A program made the position numbers and the translations under genes. A stretch of DNA of 59,085 nucleotides, taken from an uncultured Porphyromonadaceae bacterium. GTDB taxonomy: Bacteria > Bacteroidota > Bacteroidia > Bacteroidales > Muribaculaceae. This document shows positions 9,146-17,420 of the stretch, one piece after another. Where the stretch lies: assembly GCA_947176605.1 (NCBI GenBank), contig CAMWRH010000010.1, positions 1 to 59,085 on the forward strand, written 5' to 3'. The notes under the pieces were generated by a model. That model did not search any database and had not been told where the DNA came from. It saw only the letters and a program-made list of their open reading frames with translations. The stretch's first letter is position 1; every line of letters begins with the position of its first letter.

Positions 9146-10528
9146 TCAGAAGGGGAAGTTCATGCCGAGGTTGAACTCGCCGTTGCTGTTGAGGGGTATG
9201 CCCTGCTTGGCGAGCTTGCCGAATGTGCGGTCCATGCCGAGGAAGAAATTGAATCCCTTGATATTTACGTTGGCGAGCCATCCGAAGCCTACACCGTAGG
9301 TGCCTGCAGCGAGGTTGGCCGAAGCGGAGAAGCATTTCACGGGGCGCACGTTGGCGGAGATACGGAAATCGGTGTATGTGAACGGACCGTTGAAACGGGT
9401 GGTGTTGACCAGACCGAAGTGCAGCGGGCGATAGTAGGGGAACTCATAGTCGACACCCCAGTTGAGGGTGGCGCGCAGGGCGCGGGTGCGTGTTCCGGTA
9501 TTGCCCAGGTCGTGAAGCTGATAGAGCTTGTAGAGGGCGGGCTTCATGCTGTTGTTCCACTCATCCTTTGCGTCATCGCCTTCGACGCCGAAGATGAAGG
9601 CATCGGTGTTGAATGTCTGGTCGCCATTGGTCGATGCGGTCTGTGTGCCGCTCCAGGAGATGAACCCGAGGTCGAGCAGGGCGAGAGAGAACTGGAAGTC
9701 GTTCCAGTCGTAGGTGGCGCCGAGGTCGAAGCCGATACCGAATCCCTTCATGCCGAATCCGTCCATGTCGACACCGTTTACGTAGTTCTGCTGAGTCTCC
9801 TCGCTGAATTCGGTCTTATACCGCATGTTGCCATAGTTGGTGTAGACCACGGCGTTGGTTACGGCAGTCCACTGGTCTTCGTCGAGCTGGAGGTAAGCGT
9901 TATTGAGGTAAGCGTCCATGTTGGCCAGACCGAAGAGCATCTTGAATGCGGCGCCGGCACGCAGGCCGGGCACCCATTGGCCGAGGTCGCGCTGGTGGTT
10001 GAACTGGAGCTGAACATAGCCTGTGGCATTGGCGCGCACGTCGGAGATGTCATATGTCTGATTGCTGATTCCTTCCTTTGCCAGACGGAAGAGAGAGCCG
10101 GGGAGCATGACATTGGCATCCTCCACAACACTGAGCGTCACGGCATTCTTTCCGCCGAAGGCCTCGAATCCGGCAGCGAGGAGGTCGAGGTGAACGCTTT
10201 CGCCGATTTTATTGCGGTTGCCGATACCTTTGAGGGCTTCGGCAGCCGATACCTGCGGGTTGGTGAAGAGCACAGTCTGACCGTTGCGGTTGTAGAGCAC
10301 TTCGTTAAGGCCGAGATTGCCGCGCATACCGATATTCATGTTGCCGAGGGCCGGCATAGCCACGAAATACTTGGTGGTGGCTGTAGTATCGGTCAGAGCG
10401 GGGTTGAGCTGATAGCGGTGGGTATAGTTCTCAAGGAAATAACCCGAATAGGAAGCCTGGGCCATGGCGGCAGCAGAGCTGACAGCCATAAGAGAGGCAC
10501 CGAGCATGAACTTATATGTAGATTTCAT
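9146..10528 (-). CDS. DUF5723 outer-membrane beta-barrel protein
   Basis: This 460-residue protein begins with a clear signal peptide (MKSTYKFMLGASLMAVSSAA, probable cleavage after AMAQ). It continues with YFLENYTHRYQLNPAL and PALGNMNIGMRGNLGLNEVLY, the opening of DUF5723 proteins. The remainder has alternating hydrophobic strands rich in Y, F, G and N and ends in an aromatic residue (NLGMNFPF), as expected for an outer-membrane barrel. The function is unknown. It follows the 593-residue lipoprotein gene by 82 bases on the same strand, suggesting a pair. The long open frame on the opposite strand is a codon-bias shadow. Confidence 0.85.
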   Translation of the reverse strand: MKSTYKFMLGASLMAVSSAAAMAQASYSGYFLENYTHRYQLNPALTDTTATTKYFVAMPALGNMNIGMRGNLGLNEVLYNRNGQTVLFTNPQVSAAEALKGIGNRNKIGESVHLDLLAAGFEAFGGKNAVTLSVVEDANVMLPGSLFRLAKEGISNQTYDISDVRANATGYVQLQFNHQRDLGQWVPGLRAGAAFKMLFGLANMDAYLNNAYLQLDEDQWTAVTNAVVYTNYGNMRYKTEFSEETQQNYVNGVDMDGFGMKGFGIGFDLGATYDWNDFQFSLALLDLGFISWSGTQTASTNGDQTFNTDAFIFGVEGDDAKDEWNNSMKPALYKLYQLHDLGNTGTRTRALRATLNWGVDYEFPYYRPLHFGLVNTTRFNGPFTYTDFRISANVRPVKCFSASANLAAGTYGVGFGWLANVNIKGFNFFLGMDRTFGKLAKQGIPLNSNGEFNLGMNFPF

Positions 10529-10610
10529 GTTAGAGTTTCAGTAAAAGTTGGGTTAGTGATGGAATTGAATTCCCAAGGATTGTGAAAATCTGCCCGAAGG
10601 CGCGGGGAAA

Positions 10611-12392
10611 TTACTTGTCTTCGTAGAGGTAGCGTCCTGTCACCTTCGCACGTACAGTCTTGAGCACAACGGTCTGGTCGGGCGAGATAGCCTCACCGGC
10701 AGCCGGGTCGTCGGGAGTCACGGCGCAAGTGGCGTGATAGTAGATACCGTCGATATTGCTGATTTCGGTGCCTTCGGCAGCGCGGATGGTCAGAGTGACG
10801 GGATAGTCCTGTGCCATGGCCGGGAGGGTGGCTGCTTCGCAGATTCCTACGTGCTGTCCGTCGGTAGTGATGACCTCACCTGAGAGCACCACGCCAACGG
10901 GGATATCAGAAGTTGCAACTGCCGATACGGTCATTTCAGTGACATGGAGACGGTCGAGGTCCTCTGATGCCCAGTCGTCCTTGGTGCCGGAATAATAGAT
11001 TACCGTGCCTTCCTCGAGAGCGAGGGGAGCGCGGAAACTGTATTCACCGCTTACGCCGCGGATATCGCTTGTGAGGGGGAAGTCGACCACATCGGTGCCG
11101 TATACGTTGGGCGATGCGAATTCCACTTTCAGCTTATCGGGCAGACCGTTGCCGGCAAGCACATTGCCAAGACCGGGGTAAGCGAGTTTCTCGGCATCCT
11201 CATAACCTGCTACAGGCACGGTATTGGCGCCATCGGGAGAGAGCACGTAGCGGTAGATAGCGCCGGGAGCCTTGTCGTCGCCGATGGTCAGACCGCCGGG
11301 GAGCTCGATGGCAGCTGCATCAGAGTTGCCGCGCACGGGGATGAGCGACAGGCCGGTGTGCGATTTCAGATTGTACTGCGACACGGGGTTGTTGAGCGCC
11401 AGATAGAGCTGCGGGTTGGCGAGCACGAGGTTGGTGCCCTCGCCTGTGAGGAAGCTGGGGAGATCGTTGAGGAGAATAGGATTGACGGCCATGCCGTCGA
11501 TCGGCTTGTCGAGAGCTCCGGAGAAAGCGGTCACGTCGAAGGAGCTGAGATTGTACTGAGTGTCGAGAGAGAACGACTGTACGGGTGTAACTCCGTCCTT
11601 GAGAGTGATGAGGAGCTCACCGCCTTCCATCACCGTGATGGCATCGCTGTAGGTCAGGGTGCCGTTGACTACGGGCTGATCGACAGAGATGCGTTTGGAT
11701 ACGAGGGTGAGGGGGAGCTTGCCGTCGGCGCCGATCACATAGTCGGCGATAGTGACTATGCCGGTGGCGGGATCGTAGGAACCGAGAGAGGGATAGCCGT
11801 CGGCCATTTCGAGGTTCTTGGGGAACTCGATACGGAGGTCGACTACTTCAATCTTTTCGGCATCGTTGACGATAGAGGCCGGGAACTGTATCACGGTGCG
11901 GTATGTGACACCGGGAGTGGCGAGGCTGGTGACTTTTGTGACAGAGCTTTCGATGTCAGAGAGCACATAGTCGAAATCGGTGACCATCTCCTTCACAGTA
12001 TAGTGGACGGGAGCGGCGGCAGCGCGGCGTACCGGAGCCGAGGCTGCGGAAGAGGAGAGATTCACCTCGATAGGCTGGGGCGTGAGCACAGGAGCCTCCA
12101 CCGAGAAGGGGTCGATCTCGATCGGGTCGGAGTTGAAATCGCCGCTGTAGGAGTAGACGTAGATCTGCTTCCCGGTGGCAGGATCGATTTCTTTCTTCAC
12201 GTCACTGTCCTCATCGAGGTCGATGACACTGTTGAGAGTGACGTCTTTGACATTTACCGGAATGACGAGTCCATCGACCTTTACCTCGGAGGTAGTGTTG
12301 ATGTTCGAGAGATCGTAATTGTCGTCGATACATCCGGTGAGCAGCAACATAGCGGCAAGAGGTGTTGCCGGCAGCAAGTAGCGTTTCATCAT
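10611..12392 (-). CDS. large exported lipoprotein of unknown function
   Basis: The 593-residue protein has a signal peptide and lipobox (LLLTGC, C21), followed by IDDNYDLSNINTTSEV, a beginning I associate with Bacteroidales lipoproteins next to DUF5723 genes. The body is rich in predicted beta strands, with acidic and DP-containing loops, and the C-terminus is VTGRYLYEDK. I recognise no catalytic motif. A second ATG at 12389 is an equally possible start. The gene is upstream of the DUF5723 gene on the same strand, so a lipoprotein-barrel complex is a reasonable but untested idea. Confidence 0.8.
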   Translation of the reverse strand: MMKRYLLPATPLAAMLLLTGCIDDNYDLSNINTTSEVKVDGLVIPVNVKDVTLNSVIDLDEDSDVKKEIDPATGKQIYVYSYSGDFNSDPIEIDPFSVEAPVLTPQPIEVNLSSSAASAPVRRAAAAPVHYTVKEMVTDFDYVLSDIESSVTKVTSLATPGVTYRTVIQFPASIVNDAEKIEVVDLRIEFPKNLEMADGYPSLGSYDPATGIVTIADYVIGADGKLPLTLVSKRISVDQPVVNGTLTYSDAITVMEGGELLITLKDGVTPVQSFSLDTQYNLSSFDVTAFSGALDKPIDGMAVNPILLNDLPSFLTGEGTNLVLANPQLYLALNNPVSQYNLKSHTGLSLIPVRGNSDAAAIELPGGLTIGDDKAPGAIYRYVLSPDGANTVPVAGYEDAEKLAYPGLGNVLAGNGLPDKLKVEFASPNVYGTDVVDFPLTSDIRGVSGEYSFRAPLALEEGTVIYYSGTKDDWASEDLDRLHVTEMTVSAVATSDIPVGVVLSGEVITTDGQHVGICEAATLPAMAQDYPVTLTIRAAEGTEISNIDGIYYHATCAVTPDDPAAGEAISPDQTVVLKTVRAKVTGRYLYEDK

Positions 12393-12520
12393 GTTGTGAT
12401 TTGTGTTGAGTTATAAGATGTTAGTGTAAGAACTTTTTTGGTAGTTCGGGGGTGGGATTCCTGTGGTGCAAGGTTGCGTCAGGCATGGCAGGAACCGAGG
12501 AGATAGGGTGACAGAATTGT

Positions 12521-12540
12521 AATACCGAGAGAACGGTATT
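12521..12540. terminator. weak hairpin downstream of galE
   Basis: A 7-bp inverted repeat (AATACCG 12521-12527, CGGTATT 12534-12540) lies 73 bases after the galE stop. There is no T-run in the minus direction. The 220-base gap otherwise shows no clear promoter for the lipoprotein gene. Confidence 0.35.
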
Positions 12541-12612
12541 TGTAAACGCGGAAATCGGAATTTAACACATGTCGCTTTTGAGAGGAGAGATGGGATGATG
12601 ACATGCGCCCGG

Positions 12613-13644
12613 TCAGTCTGCGTGGGAGACCTTCATCTGCCATTTCCAGGCATTCCGCATTGTCTGGTCGATATCGGTATCGGCCGACCATCCGAGCACT
12701 TCGTTGGCTTTCTTCGGGTCGGCCCATATTTTTTCGATATCCCCTTCGCGCCGGGCTCCGATTGTGTATGGCACTTTGACCCCGGTGGCGCGTTCAAACG
12801 ACTGAATCAGCTGCATGACGCTCAGCCCGCGTCCTGTGCCGAGGTTGAAGATTTCCAGCGGTTGGGTATCATGTCGGTCGAGCATACGTCGCATTGCGAT
12901 GACGTGGGCACGAGCGAGGTCGACTACATCGATGAAGTCGCGGATGCATGTCCCGTCGGGGGTGTCGTAATCGTTGCCAAACACGGTCAGTGCCGGGCGG
13001 ATTCCGGCAGCCGTCTGGGTGAGGTAGGGTATCAGATTCTGGGGCACGCCGATGGGGAGCTCACCGATTTCAGCCGACGGGTGAGCACCGACCGGATTGA
13101 AATATCTCAGCAGGATGCTCTTGATCGGGGCGCCGGCGTGAATTACGTCGGTGATTATTTCCTCCGAGATCTGCTTGGTATTGCCGTAGGGAGATGTGGC
13201 CGGTTTGATGGGTGCCGATTCATCGATGGGGTTGCGGTCAGGTTCGCCGTAGACGGTGCATGAGCTTGAGAATACTATCCCTTCGACACCGTATTGGGGC
13301 ATTAGCTCAAGGAGGTTCATTAACCCTACGAGATTGTTGCGGTAGTAAAGGAGTGGCTTCTGCACGGATTCACCTACCGCCTTGGATGCGGCGAAATTGA
13401 TGATCCCCTTTATCGGGCCGTGATTTGAGAACAGATCATGCAAAGTGCGGATGTCAGTGATGTCGCCTTGCACGAACTCCGGGCGTATGCCGGAGATGCG
13501 TTCGATTCCGTCGAGCACTCCGATATTAGAGTTGCTCAGATTGTCGACAATCACCACGTCGTAGCCGGCCTGCTGTAGTTCCACGACAGTGTGCGATCCG
13601 ATGTAACCGGTGCCACCGGTGACAAGTATTTTCGTATTGGCCAT
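12613..13644 (-). CDS. galE: UDP-glucose 4-epimerase
   Basis: GalE interconverts UDP-glucose and UDP-galactose through an enzyme-bound NAD. The 343-residue length is normal. It has the NAD fold motif GGTGYIG (10-16), the catalytic S128 region (SSSCTVYG), Y153-x3-K157 (SPYGNTK), the RYFNPVGAHPS segment and the C-terminal GRGLSVMQLI region. It starts 12 bases after the nucleotidyltransferase gene on the same strand, so the two are co-transcribed and may act in UDP-sugar supply. Confidence 0.97.
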   Translation of the reverse strand: MANTKILVTGGTGYIGSHTVVELQQAGYDVVIVDNLSNSNIGVLDGIERISGIRPEFVQGDITDIRTLHDLFSNHGPIKGIINFAASKAVGESVQKPLLYYRNNLVGLMNLLELMPQYGVEGIVFSSSCTVYGEPDRNPIDESAPIKPATSPYGNTKQISEEIITDVIHAGAPIKSILLRYFNPVGAHPSAEIGELPIGVPQNLIPYLTQTAAGIRPALTVFGNDYDTPDGTCIRDFIDVVDLARAHVIAMRRMLDRHDTQPLEIFNLGTGRGLSVMQLIQSFERATGVKVPYTIGARREGDIEKIWADPKKANEVLGWSADTDIDQTMRNAWKWQMKVSHAD

Positions 13645-13656
13645 AATATTAATGGA

Positions 13657-14568
13657 TTAAGGGAAAAGAGGAGAGGGGTAAACACCCTGCTGCACAAGCG
13701 AGCTGAACTGCCGTACAGTGGCAGGGCGGTCGGCTGCGAACGTTACGCCGAACCATTTTGACGGAGTCTGCTTAACGGCGAGCGTGCAGCTTCCGTTGTG
13801 GATCATTTCATTGACCACAGAGGGGATGTAGAATTCCGATTTCAGTTCATCGCCGTGCTGCTGCAGGAATCTAACGAAAGCCTTTTCGGAGTAGTCGAAA
13901 TAGTCAGGTGTGAAACCCCATACATTCATCGACACATAAGCGTCCTGCGGGAAAGGAGCGTCAGAGCCGTCGGCGAGAGTCTGGATAAGATTGCCGGCAT
14001 CATCGCGGCGGATGTTGTGGCATTCGTTTACAGAAGTGAGGAATCCCTCGGGAGATACCTGGCAGAGACCGCGGCTTACGCCTCCGTTCTCGCTGATGGT
14101 GTTTTCGATACGGAATCCGACCATGCAGTATTCACCCTTTTTGCCTTCTACGCTGCGGAGGAAGTCGGCGAGCACCCGGAAGGTTTCGGGGCCGTAGTAG
14201 TCGTCGGCATTGATTACTCCGAACGGTTCGTGGATTGCGTCCTTGCCCATCATGACGGCATGGTTGGTGCCCCACGGTTTGGTGCGCTGGGGATTAGGTT
14301 GGAATCCATCCGGGAGGGAGTTGATGTCCTGGAATACGACATCTACATCGATATGGCCGTGATACTTGGAGATGACCTTATTTCGGAAATCCTCTTCGAA
14401 GTCATGGCGTATTACAAAAACGATTTTACCGAATCCGGCGCGCAGGGCATCGTAGACGCTATAGTCCATGATGGTTTCACCTGCGGGGCCGAGCCCGTCG
14501 AGTTGCTTGAGTCCGCCATATCGGCTTCCCATGCCGGCGGCGAGAATGAAAAGAGTGGGTTTCATCAC
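13657..14568 (-). CDS. sugar-phosphate nucleotidyltransferase family protein
   Basis: This 303-residue protein has the nucleotidyltransferase signature (FILAAGMGSRYGGLKQLD; LAAGMGSR at about 9-16) and the metal-binding acidic site in INADDYYG. The G-x-G-x-R-Y-G-G-x-KQ form differs from GalU/RmlA (GxGTRxxPxTK), so the substrate cannot be named; it is often annotated as nucleotidyltransferase. The C-terminal part after VRFLQQHGDELKSEFYIPS is not a left-handed helix domain. Being directly before galE suggests a role in activating a sugar that becomes a UDP-sugar. MM offers two starts, 14568 or 14565. Confidence 0.85.
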   Translation of the reverse strand: MMKPTLFILAAGMGSRYGGLKQLDGLGPAGETIMDYSVYDALRAGFGKIVFVIRHDFEEDFRNKVISKYHGHIDVDVVFQDINSLPDGFQPNPQRTKPWGTNHAVMMGKDAIHEPFGVINADDYYGPETFRVLADFLRSVEGKKGEYCMVGFRIENTISENGGVSRGLCQVSPEGFLTSVNECHNIRRDDAGNLIQTLADGSDAPFPQDAYVSMNVWGFTPDYFDYSEKAFVRFLQQHGDELKSEFYIPSVVNEMIHNGSCTLAVKQTPSKWFGVTFAADRPATVRQFSSLVQQGVYPSPLFP

Positions 14569-14708
14569 AGTATATGGATGTTGTAGTTTTAAATTTCGGT
14601 AGTTGATAGTTTACGGGAGGGAGGTGGTGGGGGCTGCAGGCTCATGAAATATGAGGTATGCGCAGGCAAGGTCGTGAGGAGAGGGGGAGTGGTCATGGAG
14701 GATGGGTA

Positions 14709-15842
14709 TTACCTCCGCGGGTTGCCGCGATGCAGGGCGATCATGAGCTTCAGGAAGTAGTCGAAGAGCACGAGTCTGGCGTTGGCGTTTCTTGCGATGT
14801 CGGCGGAGGCGCGGTCGGTCTCTTCCAGTAGCATTTCCACATTTGCGGCATTTATGAAAGGCGCGAATCGAGCTGCAAACTGTTGTTGAGAACTGTCCAT
14901 GGAGTTGAGGATTCCGATTCTCATGTTGGCGATGAAGTTTTCCCTGACCATTCTTGCGAAGTATTCCAGCATCCGGATGATTTTTTCGCGGCCGAGGGCA
15001 GCTGCCGTTTCAGAGAATTTTTTTCCTGCCACTGCGTTTCGGGCGTAGGCGGCTCTCATAGTGTCTTGGAATGAAGAGTTGAATTCCGCAGTTTCGCCCC
15101 CGTTGCCGAGAGCTTCGAAAGCTTTGAGCAGGGATCCCTGGGCGGTCATGGCGGCCTGTCGGGCGGAGTCGATGCTTACGCCGCGAGCGATGAGGGCCTT
15201 TTCGACAGTATTGATGTCGGGGGGGCGCATCTCTATGCGGCGCATACGGGAGAGAATAGTCGGGAGGATGAGGTCGGGCTGATTGCTTACGGCTACGAAG
15301 ATAGTATCTTCATAAGGCTCTTCGAGCACCTTGAGCAGCTTGTTGGCCGCCTCGGCGTTCATACGCTCCGGGAGCCAGATGATGAATACCTTGTAGTCGT
15401 CGGTCAGTGTCGACATTGCGGCAGCAGCGGCGATGGCATCCGCTTCGTCGACATAAATCATCGGGCGGGAGTTGCCGGCATCGAGAAGGGCATTCCAATG
15501 GGGCAGACTCATGTAAGGGGAGTCATGCAGCATCTTTTTCCATTCCTCGGCATAGTGGGTGCTGAGGGTGTGGGTTTTCGCCTTTTTGTGGATCGGATAT
15601 ATGTAGTGTATATCCGGGTCGTTGCAAGCTTCAATACGTCGGCAGGCCGGGCATATTCCGCAAGAGTCGCCGTTGATGCGGTTGCTGCAGTTGAGATATG
15701 CGGTGAAAGCTCTGGCGAGTTGCATTTTGCCGATGCCGGCGGGGCCGGATATAAGCATGGCATGGGGGATTTTCCGGGAATCCACCATCTGTCGTAAAGC
15801 CGTTATGGCTTCAGGGTTGCCTATAGTGTCAGCAAAGCGCAT
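14709..15842 (-). CDS. holB: DNA polymerase III subunit delta prime
   Basis: HolB is the clamp-loader stator subunit that helps place the beta clamp (dnaN, also in this window) on DNA. The 377-residue protein has a P-loop-like GPAGIGK (33-39), a zinc-binding cysteine group (C52, C61, C64, C67 in GDSCGICPAC), a DEAD-like acidic box VDEADAI and the LLKVLEEP and SRMRR (SRC-like) segments. The sensor-1/SRC arginine is in LSRMRR rather than the usual LSRC. It is separated by 117 bases from the S4-domain gene and has its own candidate promoter. Confidence 0.93.
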   Translation of the reverse strand: MRFADTIGNPEAITALRQMVDSRKIPHAMLISGPAGIGKMQLARAFTAYLNCSNRINGDSCGICPACRRIEACNDPDIHYIYPIHKKAKTHTLSTHYAEEWKKMLHDSPYMSLPHWNALLDAGNSRPMIYVDEADAIAAAAAMSTLTDDYKVFIIWLPERMNAEAANKLLKVLEEPYEDTIFVAVSNQPDLILPTILSRMRRIEMRPPDINTVEKALIARGVSIDSARQAAMTAQGSLLKAFEALGNGGETAEFNSSFQDTMRAAYARNAVAGKKFSETAAALGREKIIRMLEYFARMVRENFIANMRIGILNSMDSSQQQFAARFAPFINAANVEMLLEETDRASADIARNANARLVLFDYFLKLMIALHRGNPRR

Positions 15843-15888
15843 ACTGCTCTTGATATATGGGTAGTGGGTGTAGTTGAAGTTTGCGATG

Positions 15889-15920
15889 CAAAATTACTAA
15901 AAAAATCAGTAATTGCGAAA
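15889..15920 (-). promoter_or_regulatory. candidate promoter of holB
   Basis: On the minus strand TAATTTTG (15889-15896) is preceded, after a 20-base spacer, by TTTC (15917-15920). The -7 box is perfect and the -33 box has one mismatch to TTTG. Confidence 0.5.
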
Positions 15921-15959
15921 TTTAATTACCATTATGATTGCAGCGAACGGGGAGGAGGC

Positions 15960-16394
15960 TTAATCGAGTCCGTCGTCTGTATCATCATCGTCCCAGTCGA
16001 GGAAGAAGTCATCTGCATACGTGGAGTCGCGGAATGCGGCCATGTCGCGTCCTTCCCGTTTAGTGGGGCGTCCGAGACCTTTCCGCCTGTCGACGAAACC
16101 GGAGATTTTAGTCATTTCCAACAGGTCGTACTGACTTTGCGGAGTAAGGTTTTCGAGATAATCGGGCACGAGTCGGGCTCCGAGCCTGTTCTGAGTCAGA
16201 GCCTTAACGCGGAAAGTGTATGTAATCGGAGGCTTTTTTACCTCAATTATGTCGCCGACCTTGACGGCCCGAGAGGGTTTGACGGTATTTCCGGCCATTG
16301 ATACGCGTCCTTTTTTGACGGCATCGGTGGCGATTGACCGGGTTTTGAAGACTCTCATGGCCCATAGCCATTTGTCGACTCTTACTTCATTCAT
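15960..16394 (-). CDS. S4-domain RNA-binding protein, Hsp15-like
   Basis: The 144-residue protein carries an N-terminal S4 domain (VRVDKWLWAMRVFKTRSIATDAVKKGRV... about 4-60) like Hsp15/HslR, which in E. coli binds 50S subunits carrying stranded peptidyl-tRNA. The C-terminal half contains KGLGRPTKREGRDM, a basic segment found in Bacteroidetes homologues, and ends with a strongly acidic tail (WDDDDTDDGLD). It lies 27 bases after the META-domain lipoprotein. From memory this gene often sits next to pth and rplY in Bacteroides; here they are 7 kb away. Confidence 0.88.
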   Translation of the reverse strand: MNEVRVDKWLWAMRVFKTRSIATDAVKKGRVSMAGNTVKPSRAVKVGDIIEVKKPPITYTFRVKALTQNRLGARLVPDYLENLTPQSQYDLLEMTKISGFVDRRKGLGRPTKREGRDMAAFRDSTYADDFFLDWDDDDTDDGLD

Positions 16395-16421
16395 AAGGAT
16401 GTGGGTGTCGTGATGTTGATG

Positions 16422-17327
16422 TTACTGCAGGCGTCGGAGAGAGAGCACGGGCTTGCGGAGCAGGTTGAGCAGCATTACGTGATCGGCATCGATCGGCTTT
16501 GCATGGGCGGCGTCTTCGAGTGCCACGATCAGGCGTGTCTGCAGCGAGGGGTCGGGACAGGCCATCCTGGTGGTGACGATATCCTGAAATGAGAGGGTAT
16601 TTGCCGTCTCCATATCCACATCCATTGTGCCGTTGAGAATGTTGCATCCGGTGTTGCCGTGTATCTTTCCGCTGTCGACGTCGATGACGAGCTGCATGTC
16701 GGGGTTGTCGACGGGTTCATCTTCGATTGCAGTCACCACCCAGGCTCCGTTGAGGAAGTCGAAGTTCTGGTGCAGGAGCTTGAGGAGTTCCACTCCGTTG
16801 GCGTCCCGGAGATAGAGGAAATACTCATCGTCGGAATGGTCCCAGGAGTAGGATGTGGTGTTTGCGAGAGCAGCGTTGATATCGAGGTCGGTAATGCCCG
16901 GAGTGGAGCACATCCTCATAGTTGCGGCCAATTCGGAGAATTTCATTGCGCGAGATGCCGTGTCAAACGAATAAGTGGCATTAATGGTGTTGCAGCCATT
17001 GTTGCCATAGATGCGTTTTTCAGCGGGGACGAACTTGATGAATGCCGGTGTTTCGGCCACTACGGGTTCGCCGTTTACGGATTCGATGGTCCAGTCGCCC
17101 GTGACGAGTCCTTTTTCAAGATCCGTGATCGAGAAATTGTAATCGTTGTGGGCCGAGTGCCGTATGTGCTCGCGGTCGGTGGGCAATTCGGCGGGAGTAT
17201 TCTGGCGGGTGTCGGTCTGTTGCCTGTTGAGGAGAGGTATGTTGAGGTTGCTGCATGAAGCCAGGATGCCCGTCATGAGGGCACCCTGGATTAGGGCGGC
17301 ATAAGATGACTTCTTCATATTGCTCAA
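16422..17327 (-). CDS. lipoprotein with two META (HslJ-like) domains
   Basis: The 301-residue protein has a lipoprotein signal (MTGILASC, C25). Two META domains follow: one around 70-160 with YGNNGCNTINATY and one around 185-290 with HGNTGCNILNGTM. Single-domain HslJ is linked to novobiocin resistance and heat response in E. coli; no mechanism is established. The tandem form in an envelope lipoprotein is common in Bacteroidetes. MSNMKK gives two possible starts (17327 or 17318). It is followed by the S4 gene on the same strand. Confidence 0.87.
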   Translation of the reverse strand: MSNMKKSSYAALIQGALMTGILASCSNLNIPLLNRQQTDTRQNTPAELPTDREHIRHSAHNDYNFSITDLEKGLVTGDWTIESVNGEPVVAETPAFIKFVPAEKRIYGNNGCNTINATYSFDTASRAMKFSELAATMRMCSTPGITDLDINAALANTTSYSWDHSDDEYFLYLRDANGVELLKLLHQNFDFLNGAWVVTAIEDEPVDNPDMQLVIDVDSGKIHGNTGCNILNGTMDVDMETANTLSFQDIVTTRMACPDPSLQTRLIVALEDAAHAKPIDADHVMLLNLLRKPVLSLRRLQ

Positions 17328-17420
17328 TAATAAAAGGGTACTATTATAACAACCGGCGCTCCCGAATATATCATCAGATCGCGCATGTGTGGGCGGTGAA
17401 GATCGTGACCAGGGTCTCTC

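Noticed and set aside
9071..10585. Plus-strand open frame of 504 codons
   Set aside because: It is antisense to the DUF5723 gene, has a composition rich in V, E and G typical of a shadow frame, and resembles no family.
11358..12416. Plus-strand open frame of 352 codons
   Set aside because: It lies antisense within the 593-residue lipoprotein gene and shows no domain or ribosome site.
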